The notes under the pieces: generated by a model
Told to the model about the DNA's origin: nothing
Seen by the model: only the letters and a program-made list of their open reading frames with translations
The model's database searches: none
In this document: piece by piece, positions 6,473 to 12,166 of the stretch
Layout of the letters: every line of letters begins with the position of its first letter
Position numbering within the stretch: the stretch's first letter is position 1
Source of the DNA: an uncultured Candidatus Saccharibacteria bacterium
Lineage (GTDB): Bacteria; Patescibacteriota; Saccharimonadia; Saccharimonadales; Saccharimonadaceae
Direction of reading: 5' to 3'
Assembly: GCA_938041555.1 (NCBI GenBank)
Contig: CALIAC010000006.1
Location: forward strand, 1-17,197
DNA: 17,197 bases
Made by a program: the position numbers and the translations under genes

Positions 6473-7411
6473 ATGCCATCATACGAAGTATCACCATTAT
6501 CATCCTGCGAAGTAACGCCATATGAAGACCAGTTGACCGATGCACTGTGGTATCGTGCAAGCGAGCGGGCTGTGGAGCTGCTGAGCACGCAGGATTTGCA
6601 GCGCGCCGACCTTAAGTGGCCGACACCGCTTGCGACATTGCCGACTGCACTGCCGCTGCGGAGTCGTGCGCACTATGATGATACGATTGACCCAATAGCA
6701 CATATGCCAATTGCCCAGATGAGTTGCGAGGAGCTGGCGGGGTACTGCGCGCCAGACAAGGTTGGGGCAGTGATGGCGCGTGGTGCTGCTTTGCTGCCCG
6801 AGCTCTTGCCTCAGGCTCAGCATGATGTCGTGCGGCAGCGCCTCTTCGAGACAATGGCGTAGTCGAGCTCGCCCAAGCAGTGGCAGCAGGCTGATCAGCG
6901 CAACCGCTGGCAGTACGAGACCGGCCAGCCACTGATCGAGCAGGGCGATATGATCCACGCTATGCAACCGGCCCACGTGGCTGAGGCACTGGTGCTTGGC
7001 CTGCGCTGCAGCGAGGTTACTCACCGGCAGGGGCTCGACCCAGTTTTTCCGCTGACGGTGAGTTTCTTCGCCGCTCGCCACACGGTGCAGCCTGGGAGCG
7101 ATATACCACTACCCCGCAATGATCCCTATGGCCCCGTCAATCTCATTGTGGCTCGGCCGGAACCCAGCCAAGTGCACCTGTCGCGTGAGCATACTCAGCA
7201 GTACCAGAGCTTCGCGAGTATGGCGACAACAGGGGTCAAGAGTATTGTGATTCGCGATCGGAGCGCAGACTGGACGGCGGAAGAAGTGGCTGATGCAATC
7301 GAACACATGCGGCAGATCATTCCCCAGAGTGGTCGCTACATCCCGCTCTACCAACAGTCGACGGGCGAACTCCTCTTGACGCCTGAGCAGTTTGATGCTG
7401 CCCGGGGGTAG
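6473..7411 (+). pseudogene. Unknown gene interrupted by one in-frame TAG codon
   Basis: Two halves share one frame: 129 codons from the ATG at 6473, a TAG at 6860-6862, then 182 further open codons to a TAG ending at 7411. Codon choice and GC-rich third positions look the same on both sides. The first ATG after the TAG (6950) has no Shine-Dalgarno, and 29 sense codons precede it. This fits a single ~311-residue gene broken by one nonsense change (CAG or TGG to TAG would do it), or less likely programmed readthrough. I recognise no domain. The N-terminal half is soluble-looking with SCEELAGYCAPDK at about 83-95; the C-terminal half holds DPYGPVNLIVARPEPSQVHLSREH and a final sheet-like GRYIPLYQQSTGELLL. 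There are no membrane segments. No ribosome site precedes the start; a -10-like TATAGA lies 5 bases upstream. Confidence 0.6.
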
Positions 7412-7420
7412 GTGTATACT
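7392..7420 (+). promoter_or_regulatory. Promoter for the small membrane protein unit
   Basis: TTGATG (7392-7397), 17 bases, then TATACT (7415-7420), reaching into the end of the preceding interrupted gene. The predicted start at about 7427 gives a ~32-base leader with AAGGAGG. Confidence 0.6.
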
Positions 7421-7458
7421 ACAAAGAAGAGAACTAATATGCAGCAAGGAGGTTGCTC

Positions 7459-7506
7459 ATGACAACGCAGATGACATATTCTCGCGATGGGGGAGCGCTA
7501 TGCTGA
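7459..7506 (+). CDS. 15-codon ORF overlapping the next start (possible leader peptide)
   Basis: A strong Shine-Dalgarno (AAGGAGG, 7446-7452) lies 6 bases before this ATG, better than any site in front of the following ORF. The peptide reads MTTQMTYSRDGGALC and stops at TGA 7504-7506, overlapping the ATG at 7500 (ATGCTGA). The last codons also contain GGGGGAG, which can serve as the next gene's ribosome site. This is the usual form of a translational-coupling leader. An alternative is that a frameshift separated a longer gene into two frames. Confidence 0.4.
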   Translation: MTTQMTYSRDGGALC

Positions 7507-7673
7507 CATTCTTTGCCTGTAGTGACAAAGTAATCGGCTGGCTCGATTGCCAGTGGCAACCAGGGAGTCCGCTGTGGGCACTCGCCGGGCTGGTGGGGTT
7601 GATGGTGGTTGGCGCGATCGTTGCGGTGGCGGTGCTGCTGCATGTCCGCCGCCGGAGCAGCGCGCAGCAATAA
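7500..7673 (+). CDS. Single-pass small membrane protein, function unknown
   Basis: The 57-residue product has a short N-terminal part with two cysteines and several aromatics (FFACSDKVIGWLDCQWQ), one long hydrophobic helix (about residues 24-48, rich in Gly, Val and Ala), and a basic end (HVRRRSSAQQ). By the positive-inside rule the C-terminus is cytoplasmic and the Cys/Trp part outside. The start at 7500 is inside the stop region of a 15-codon ORF with an excellent ribosome site, so translation is probably coupled. A promoter lies just upstream and a terminator (7712-7739) downstream, so the pair looks like a self-contained unit. The family is unknown. Confidence 0.55.
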   Translation: MLTFFACSDKVIGWLDCQWQPGSPLWALAGLVGLMVVGAIVAVAVLLHVRRRSSAQQ

Positions 7674-7711
7674 TCCTGCATACCTATTATAAGCAGCTTA
7701 TGCTGGCCGAT

Positions 7712-7739
7712 AGAGGCTGTGGATGCCTCTCGTGTTTTT
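7712..7739 (+). terminator. Intrinsic terminator after the small membrane protein
   Basis: AGAGGC (7712-7717) pairs with GCCTCT (7725-7730) across a 7-base loop, followed by CGTG and TTTTT (7735-7739). Confidence 0.65.
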
Positions 7740-7957
7740 GGCGTGAATAGTACGGCCCGTTTTGCTTGCACAGCTTTTATTTCTACTTCTATGGCTTCAT
7801 TTGTTGAGAATGCGAGTGAGAAGATGTGTATTGATGACATAATGAGGATATCCCCAGACTATATAACAATGTCTAACTTGGTCGGTATTGATCGCAAATT
7901 TCGACATAGCTTCTTGTCCGGACTATACCACAGTTCTACCACTGGCGTCTTCCGCTC

Positions 7958-7987
7958 TTGCGCTCTCTCCGTCATCTGTGGTACAAT
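7958..7987 (+). promoter_or_regulatory. Promoter restarting the spc operon before rplF
   Basis: An extended -10, TGG-TACAAT (7979-7987), lies 18 bases after TTGCGC (7958-7963). With an intrinsic terminator after rpsH and a second at 7712-7739, this is the likely source of rplF-rplR-rpsE-rplO mRNA. Confidence 0.6.
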
Positions 7988-8073
7988 TAGCAAGATATTA
8001 ACTTTGCGAGTGAAACGGGAGTTTTGCGTTCTGGTTGTTCGCCTATGGAGAATGGCCGGCAGCACGAGACAAA

Positions 8074-8085
8074 CATTTTGCTGGC
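8074..8085. repeat. 12-base repeat, right copy (inverted relative to 4562-4573)
   Basis: CATTTTGCTGGC is the exact reverse complement of the copy after rpsH. The slightly longer ACATTTTGCTG here recurs in direct orientation after rplO (10074-10084). Confidence 0.6.
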
Positions 8086-8105
8086 TACTAATCGAAAGGT
8101 AAGCA

Positions 8106-8648
8106 ATGAGTCTGAGTCGAATCGGAAAACTGCCGGTGGCGATTCCATCGGGTGTGACAATCACGGTTGACTCTGGTGATGTGGTCGTCAAGGGCCCCAA
8201 AGGTGAGCTCTCGCAGTTCATTACGCCAGCGGTCGAGGTGAAGGTCGAGGACGGGCAGGTGACGGTTCATCCCAAGGATGAGTCTAAGGCTGCTCGGGCC
8301 CAGCATGGGCTGATGCGCGCCCTCATCAACAACATGGTGATTGGCGTGACCCAAGGGTACGAGAAGCGCCTCGAGGTCAAAGGTGTGGGCTTTCGGGTTT
8401 CGTCGAGCAATAACGAGCTGACGATGAGCCTGGGCTTTAGCCACGAAGTCCACTACAAAGCCCCAGAGGGGGTTAATGTAACGAACGAGCGAATGGTGAT
8501 CGTTGTGACGGGTATCGACAAGCAAAAGGTCGGCCAAGTCGCCGCCGAGATCCGCGCTCTCAAGAAGCCAGAGCCATACAAGGGCAAGGGCATTATGTAC
8601 GTTGGTGAGCAAATTTTGCGCAAAGCAGGGAAGGCAGGTAAGAAATAA
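8106..8648 (+). CDS. rplF: 50S ribosomal protein L6
   Basis: L6 (180 residues, normal) lies near the sarcin-ricin loop. It starts MSLSRIGKLPVAIPSGVT, shows GDVVVKGPKGELSQF in the first repeat and KRLEVKGVGFRV in the second, and ends with the family block KKPEPYKGKGIMYVGEQILRK-like tail. GAAAGGTAAG precedes the ATG. It is normally directly behind rpsH; here it opens a separate transcript with its own promoter and a ~110-base leader. Confidence 0.98.
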   Translation: MSLSRIGKLPVAIPSGVTITVDSGDVVVKGPKGELSQFITPAVEVKVEDGQVTVHPKDESKAARAQHGLMRALINNMVIGVTQGYEKRLEVKGVGFRVSSSNNELTMSLGFSHEVHYKAPEGVNVTNERMVIVVTGIDKQKVGQVAAEIRALKKPEPYKGKGIMYVGEQILRKAGKAGKK

Positions 8649-9004
8649 TGGCACACGCATTAGCAAAAAAACTCCTGAATCGTGACCTGCGCAAGCGCCG
8701 CGTTCGGGCTCGCGTGCACGGCACAGCTCAGCGCCCACGCTTGAGCGTGACGATTAGCAATCTGCACGTGAGCGCGCAGCTTATCGATGATGATGCTCAT
8801 GCAACATTGGCTGCTGCCACTACTGTTGGTACCAAAGCAACCGGCACTATGACGGAGAAGGCCGCCAAGGTGGGCGCAGATATCGCCAAGAAGGCCAAGA
8901 AAGCAAAGATAAGTGCAGTCGTCTTCGACCGCAATGGTCGCCAGTACGCTGGCCGCCTGAGCGCCCTGGCAGACGCTGCCCGCAAGGAAGGATTGGAGTT
9001 TTAG
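8648..9004 (+). CDS. rplR: 50S ribosomal protein L18
   Basis: L18 binds 5S rRNA with L5. The basic N-terminus RDLRKRRVRARVHGTAQRPRL matches the family's RrxRvRxkixGtaxRPRLsV, and SNLHVSAQLIDDDAHATLAAA equals the SNxHIYAQxIDD block. The end has VFDRNGRQYAGRLSALADAARKEGLEF, the typical L18 terminus. Length (118) is standard. It overlaps the rplF stop (TAATG) and is followed by rpsE after one base. Confidence 0.97.
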   Translation: MAHALAKKLLNRDLRKRRVRARVHGTAQRPRLSVTISNLHVSAQLIDDDAHATLAAATTVGTKATGTMTEKAAKVGADIAKKAKKAKISAVVFDRNGRQYAGRLSALADAARKEGLEF

Positions 9005-9005
9005 T

Positions 9006-9593
9006 ATGGCAGACAGACCTGCAAATACTACACCTCGCCCAAATGACCGCCGCAACCAGCGTGGTCGGGGCCGAGGTGGTCGCCGCGATGACCGGCGCAA
9101 CCAGCGTGATGACACGCCAAAGGAATTTGAAGAAGTTGTTGTCAACATCGACCGCGTGGCACGCGTCGTTAAGGGTGGCCGCCGCTTCCGCTTTAAAGCG
9201 CTTGTGGTGGTGGGTAACCGCAAGAACAAGGTTGGTGTTGGTGTGGCGAAGGGTGCCGATGTGCAGACTGCCATTGCTAAGGCAACATCGGTCGCCAAGA
9301 AGCACCTCGTCGTTATTCCGGTGGTGAATGAGACCATCCCACACGAGATGGAAGTCAAGCTTAGTGGTGCGCGCGTGCTTATTAAGCCAGCTGCGCCTGG
9401 TACGGGTATCATCGCTGGTGGTGTGGTGCGTGCCGTCATTGGTGTGACGGGCATCCGCAACCTGCTCTCGAAGAGCCTGGGCAGCACCAACAAGGTAAAC
9501 ATCGCCTATGCTACGGTAGAAGCCCTGCGCAGCATGGTGCCGCGTGAGCAGTGGGTTGGTGCCAAGAAGCAACCTGCAAAGGAGGGCAAGTAG
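9006..9593 (+). CDS. rpsE: 30S ribosomal protein S5 with Arg/Asn-rich N-terminal extension
   Basis: S5 acts in decoding accuracy and the mRNA entry channel. After residue ~38 it matches the family: FEEVVVNIDRVARVVKGGRRF, VGVGVAKGADVQTAIAKA, and the C-terminal domain with PGTGIIAGGVVRAVIGVTGI. Residues 1-38 are a disordered-looking extension rich in Arg, Asn, Gly and Asp that repeats the unit DRRNQR twice around GRGRGG, so the protein is 195 residues. The stop codon directly touches the rplO ATG with no space; rpmD (L30), which normally sits between, is missing. Confidence 0.98.
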   Translation: MADRPANTTPRPNDRRNQRGRGRGGRRDDRRNQRDDTPKEFEEVVVNIDRVARVVKGGRRFRFKALVVVGNRKNKVGVGVAKGADVQTAIAKATSVAKKHLVVIPVVNETIPHEMEVKLSGARVLIKPAAPGTGIIAGGVVRAVIGVTGIRNLLSKSLGSTNKVNIAYATVEALRSMVPREQWVGAKKQPAKEGK

Positions 9594-10073
9594 ATGAAAT
9601 ACGACGAACTCCACATCGCAGCCAATAAAGATCGCAAGCGCGTTGGCCGTGGCATTGCCGCTGGTGGTGGTAAGACCGCTGGCCGTGGTACCAAGGGGCA
9701 AAACGCCCGTACTGGTAAGAAGCTGCGCCCGATGTTCCAAGGTGGGCAGAATGGTATTGCTACAGCAGTGCCAAAGGCGCGTGGCTTTAAGAGCCTGCGC
9801 ACCCCTGCTCAGGTGGTATATAGCGATCATCTCAATAGCCTGTCGGGCACCGTCGATAACTTTGCGCTGTACGAAGCTGGGCTGATTGAGACGCCATTCC
9901 ACAGTGTGAAGGTAATCACCCGTGGTGAACTGACGGCTAAGCTTGTGCTCCAGACACAAGGTGCATCGAAGAGTGTGGTAGCTGCGCTTGAGGCAGCTGG
10001 TGGCTCATTTGAAAAAACCGCCACGCCGCGCCAAACCTCGCGCAAACAAGCCGAGGCAGAGGACGCCGCCTAG
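9594..10073 (+). CDS. rplO: 50S ribosomal protein L15
   Basis: L15 is a late-assembly 50S protein. The glycine-rich N-terminus is clear: KRVGRGIAAGGGKTAGRGTKGQNARTG in two parts, then FQGGQNGIATAVPKARGF, typical of L15. The C-terminal half has the family pattern ITRGELTAKLVLQTQGASKSVVAALEAAGG. Length is 159 with a charged tail. It is the last gene of the operon here: a perfect 13-bp hairpin terminator follows in 20 bases, and secY, its usual neighbour, is not in the window. Confidence 0.97.
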   Translation: MKYDELHIAANKDRKRVGRGIAAGGGKTAGRGTKGQNARTGKKLRPMFQGGQNGIATAVPKARGFKSLRTPAQVVYSDHLNSLSGTVDNFALYEAGLIETPFHSVKVITRGELTAKLVLQTQGASKSVVAALEAAGGSFEKTATPRQTSRKQAEAEDAA

Positions 10074-10086
10074 ACATTTTGCTGAC
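10074..10086. repeat. Third near-copy of the 12-base repeat, after rplO
   Basis: ACATTTTGCTGAC follows the rplO stop directly and differs by one base from ACATTTTGCTGGC at 8073-8085. It lies just before the operon terminator, as the inverted copy does after rpsH. Confidence 0.5.
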
Positions 10087-10092
10087 ATAACG

Positions 10093-10125
10093 ACAAAGCA
10101 CCTCTCGTCCAAGAGGTGCTTTGTT
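10093..10125 (+). terminator. Terminator after rplO
   Basis: A perfect 13-bp stem (10093-10105 with 10112-10124; loop CGTCCA) ends the rplF-rplO transcript. The U tract is short because TTTGTT is mostly inside the stem. Confidence 0.75.
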
Positions 10126-10187
10126 CCTGAGGAGACGCTTCGTATAGACGCGCGCGTAGAGATCATCTATACGCTATAGGATTTGCC

Positions 10188-10216
10188 AAAAAAATAACTA
10201 CACGCTCTCGGTGTAG
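10188..10216 (-). terminator. Minus-strand intrinsic terminator after the tiny ORF cluster
   Basis: Read on the minus strand, CTACAC-(7)-GTGTAG is followed by TTATTTTTTT. The stem overlaps the stop codon of the 34-residue ORF. It supports a real minus-strand transcript here. Confidence 0.65.
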
Positions 10217-10302
10217 CTAATCGTAGCCAGGCAAGAAACATCGTGACGCATATACCAGCATTGTACTGGGTTAGCGCAACACCAATGATTATACTTGCCC
10301 AT
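10198..10302 (-). CDS. 34-residue Cys/Trp-containing peptide, function unknown
   Basis: This minus-strand ORF begins MGKYNHWCCANPVQCWYMRH and continues to 34 residues, with four cysteines (a CC pair, then two singles) and two tryptophans. A good Shine-Dalgarno (AAGGAG) lies 6 bases before the ATG, and its TAG stop is inside a minus-strand terminator hairpin, so the reading frame, ribosome site and terminator agree. No signal peptide or membrane helix is apparent. Four cysteines could bind metal or form disulfides, but I recognise no family. It lies ~145 bases downstream of a tryptophan-rich 22-residue ORF with its own strong ribosome site. Moderate confidence that it is translated. Confidence 0.45.
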   Translation of the reverse strand: MGKYNHWCCANPVQCWYMRHDVSCLATISYTESV

Positions 10303-10393
10303 CCTTGTCTCCTTGTGTTATGTGGTTTTTGTTATAGCTATAATAGAGCTATTACAAAGTTGTATTAAACGAGCGGTAGCCTAGTGCCATTTA

Positions 10394-10444
10394 TTAGCAA
10401 GGGTAAAATGGCCACAAGCCCTTGCCACATAAAAGGTACTTCAT
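10394..10444 (-). CDS. Possible 16-residue ORF between the two tiny genes
   Basis: The minus-strand reading MKYLLCGKGLWPFYPC starts 3 bases after the stop of the tryptophan-rich ORF and could be coupled to it. It has no clear Shine-Dalgarno. An inverted repeat (GCAAGGG/CCCTTGC) covers most of it, so it may instead be a structured spacer. Weak call. Confidence 0.2.
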   Translation of the reverse strand: MKYLLCGKGLWPFYPC

Positions 10445-10447
10445 ATC

Positions 10448-10516
10448 TTACCACCAAGGCACCTTGGGTAGATCCCACCAGCCCCAGTCGTACTGAATTG
10501 GTTTTCCTGTTGGCAT
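10448..10516 (-). CDS. 22-residue tryptophan-rich peptide, function unknown
   Basis: This tiny ORF has one of the best ribosome sites in the window: AAAGGAGGA with AGGAGG 9 bases before the ATG, and an extended -10 (TGC-TACACT) just upstream. Residues 9-22 read YDWGWWDLPKVPWW, so 5 of 22 residues are Trp, all TGG codons. Such a run could be a leader peptide sensing tryptophan, but no biosynthetic gene lies downstream, only another tiny ORF and a terminator. A secreted or membrane-surface peptide is another possibility; no hydrophobic helix is present. The site and promoter are visible; translation and role are inference. Confidence 0.45.
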   Translation of the reverse strand: MPTGKPIQYDWGWWDLPKVPWW

Positions 10517-10541
10517 AGCGTATTTCCTCCTTTCTAATCCT

Positions 10542-10570
10542 AGTGTAGCAATAATTTGCTTGCTCTGCAA
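10542..10570 (-). promoter_or_regulatory. Promoter of the tiny-peptide cluster
   Basis: Minus strand: TGC-TACACT (-10 at 10542-10547) with TTGCAG (10565-10570) 17 bases upstream. The predicted start lies just ahead of AAAGGAGG, giving a leader of about 20 bases. Confidence 0.5.
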
Positions 10571-10595
10571 ATTTCGTACAATAAACAGAGGTCAC

Positions 10596-10626
10596 AAAAA
10601 AGAGCCAGTGTTATGCTGGCTCTTTT
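10596..10626 (-). terminator. Terminator of the DUF5684-like gene
   Basis: An 11-bp stem, AAAAGAGCCAG/CTGGCTCTTTT (10598-10608 with 10616-10626). On the minus strand it runs into TTTTTT (10596-10601). It separates the membrane protein gene from the tiny-peptide promoter. Confidence 0.8.
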
Positions 10627-10647
10627 GCTTAGTGATGTGTTGGGGCT

Positions 10648-11118
10648 TTAGGCCTGCGGTGGCTGCTGTGGTGGATAGTATGGTGCAGGCTGAGGTGCAA
10701 CCGGCCCAAGATACTGGCTAGAGCCAAAGCCGAGCATTGGGTACATAATGACCGGGAAGAATAGCATCAGCACACCAAAGCCAGTCGACTTACCGAAGGA
10801 CTTAGCAAGCTCGAGTGTCGACACAACAGCAATGTAGATATTGACGAAGGGCACAAACAGCAGCAACACCCACCACTCAGGCCGACCGATGATCTGCATG
10901 AGCACAACGGTATTGTAGATAGGGATAAGGGCAGCCCAGCCTGGCTTGCCGGCCTTGGTAAACATCCGCCACATCGAGGCGAGCACGACTGCCATCACAG
11001 CAAAGCTCAGGATGAGCATAATAATAACCATCACCCACACTAGTGGGTCGAGGGGGCTGCTGGCCGCCGTCGTGTACGGTGGGGCTGAAGAATAACTGGA
11101 AGAATAATCGTATGTCAT
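10648..11118 (-). CDS. DUF5684-like small membrane protein
   Basis: The 156-residue protein has a Ser/Tyr-rich N-terminus, a membrane helix at about 25-47, the segment FTKAGKPGWAALIPIYN (53-69), two more helices (about 80-101 and 112-130), the motif AKSFGKSTGFG (105-115) and FGSSQYLGP near the end, followed by a Pro/Gln/Tyr-rich tail. The KAGKPGWAALIPIYN and KSFGKSTGFG motifs are those of the DUF5684 family as I recall it; its function is not established. GGAG lies 4 bases before the ATG. It has a good extended -10 promoter with a ~31-base leader and its own terminator. It diverges from the HExxH gene, and their promoters overlap. Confidence 0.85.
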   Translation of the reverse strand: MTYDYSSSYSSAPPYTTAASSPLDPLVWVMVIIMLILSFAVMAVVLASMWRMFTKAGKPGWAALIPIYNTVVLMQIIGRPEWWVLLLFVPFVNIYIAVVSTLELAKSFGKSTGFGVLMLFFPVIMYPMLGFGSSQYLGPVAPQPAPYYPPQQPPQA

Positions 11119-11156
11119 ACTACTCCATAATGATCTAATGTTAATGAATACTATAT

Positions 11157-11208
11157 ATTATAGCAGATGGGGTGGGGTGTGGCAAATAATGGATAAATGC
11201 GGTATACT
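11157..11208. promoter_or_regulatory. Overlapping divergent promoters
   Basis: Minus strand: TTGCCA (11180-11185), 17 bases, TGC-TATAAT (-10 at 11157-11162), driving the DUF5684-like gene. Plus strand: GTGGCA (11179-11184), 18 bases, TATACT (11203-11208), driving the HExxH gene, whose ATG is only 8 bases further. The -35 elements share the same bases, so polymerase should not occupy both at once. Confidence 0.6.
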
Positions 11209-11216
11209 GGCATAGT

Positions 11217-11972
11217 ATGGCAGAAAAGCACAAGACGACGAGTGGCTACACAGACGAGATCATAGGCTGGTCACATGAAGCGCGATACCAGGCTGATGGT
11301 GTTGCAGTATCAGCGCACGTAATGCCGGTGTCATTTGAAACAGGGCTCGGCAAGCAACTACCACCTGATACAGTAGTAGATTATGATTCAACGGTGATAC
11401 ACGAAGCAGCTGCGGCTGCTGGGGTGCCAATGGATCGGTGGCGCGATGTGAGTATTGTCATTACTCAGCCCCAAGACAGTACGCACCTTGCACCCGGCCT
11501 TCATGGATATACGACACCACTGCAGGATGGAGCAGCTATTGCGGTGCGATACAATACCGCACCAGAGAAAATGACGGAGATTGTAGCTCATGAGTTATAT
11601 CATGCGGGTAAACGCCTTGCGGGTGCGCCATCACCACTTGATTCGCTGTATTATAACATTGGTACGCATGCAATGCAGTGGGCGCAGCACCATCGCTGGG
11701 CTATCGCAGCAGGAGCGGCCGGAATGATGATCGCTCAAGAGATGCCTGCGGGGGCTGAGCAGGCGGTACCGCTCGAGACAGTCGCAACGCTTGGCTTATA
11801 TGGTGTGATGCTCGCAGGCGGTGGTATCATCCTTGCTGCAGCGGGTAATGTGTGCAATGGAGAGGAGCGGCAGGCTCGTCGCGTAGGTCGGTGCTTTCAA
11901 CACCAACGAGGAGAGGCGGCACCGGCTGTGTGGAGTGAGCGCAAGCACCACGCGCGTGAAGATATTGATTAA
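11217..11972 (+). CDS. Putative membrane-associated HExxH metalloprotease-like protein
   Basis: The 251-residue product contains HELYH (125-129) within EIVAHELYHAGKRL, the zinc-binding HExxH form typical of gluzincin-type metallopeptidases. The segment before it (GAAIAVRYNTAPEKM) is strand-like, as expected upstream of the active helix. After it come two hydrophobic segments (about 160-176 and 189-210), so the domain is membrane-anchored at the C-terminal side. A third zinc ligand is not certain; the GEERQARR segment (215-222) resembles the Glu-x-x-Ala element of some HExxH families. No signal peptide is present, so the catalytic part is probably cytoplasmic. The -10 lies 8 bases before the ATG and no Shine-Dalgarno is present, suggesting a leaderless mRNA. 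Substrate is unknown. Confidence 0.7.
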   Translation: MAEKHKTTSGYTDEIIGWSHEARYQADGVAVSAHVMPVSFETGLGKQLPPDTVVDYDSTVIHEAAAAAGVPMDRWRDVSIVITQPQDSTHLAPGLHGYTTPLQDGAAIAVRYNTAPEKMTEIVAHELYHAGKRLAGAPSPLDSLYYNIGTHAMQWAQHHRWAIAAGAAGMMIAQEMPAGAEQAVPLETVATLGLYGVMLAGGGIILAAAGNVCNGEERQARRVGRCFQHQRGEAAPAVWSERKHHAREDID

Positions 11973-12135
11973 TATCGATGAATGCCACCCTATCTTTCTT
12001 TACCTCTCTATAATCTTTCCTCTGTTTTTTGTCTCTGCGCTTGTTTTTCATCACTCCTTATTTATGTAAAAATCCTACGATAGTAGAGAGAAGCTAGCGA
12101 ATGACAGACTCGCTATAGTGAAAAAAATAGATAGC

Positions 12136-12166
12136 AAAAAATAAGAACAACAGGCGAAGTGTTATT
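12136..12166 (-). terminator. Probable terminator of prfA
   Basis: On the minus strand AATAACA/TGTTGTT (12060s: 12160-12166 with 12146-12152, one G-U pair) is followed by CTTATTTTTT. The stem overlaps the prfA stop codon. Confidence 0.55.

Larger units (their letters stand above)
7740..8105. other. Non-coding stretch and rplF leader
   Basis: No gene is supported here. An open frame at 7719-8102 begins in the terminator, lacks a ribosome site and runs through the rplF promoter. From about 7994 the sequence is the untranslated leader of rplF (~110 bases). It contains GCCGGC (8055-8060) able to pair with GCTGGC (8080-8085) with one G-U, and the 12-base repeat at 8074-8085. Confidence 0.5.

Noticed and set aside
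6500..7081. 193-residue minus-strand ORF opposite the amber-interrupted gene
   Set aside because: It spans the TAG, so it was considered as the real gene. The plus frame has better composition and a -10 box, and the minus protein is His/Arg/Leu-rich in the way antisense shadows are.
7719..8102. 127-residue plus-strand ORF before rplF
   Set aside because: It starts inside a terminator, has no Shine-Dalgarno and runs through the rplF promoter and leader.
4552..8105. The island as an insertion sequence or transposon
   Set aside because: No transposase or integrase is encoded, no target-site duplication is seen, and the inverted repeat is only 12 bases and lies outside a transposon-like structure.
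8847..9959. 370-residue minus-strand ORF across rplR, rpsE and rplO
   Set aside because: Antisense shadow of well-identified genes; the composition follows the complementary codons.
10074..10647. A structural RNA gene (tRNA, SRP RNA, RNase P RNA, tmRNA)
   Set aside because: No TpsiC-loop consensus, SRP or RNase P core motif or tmRNA end was found here or in the other gaps.
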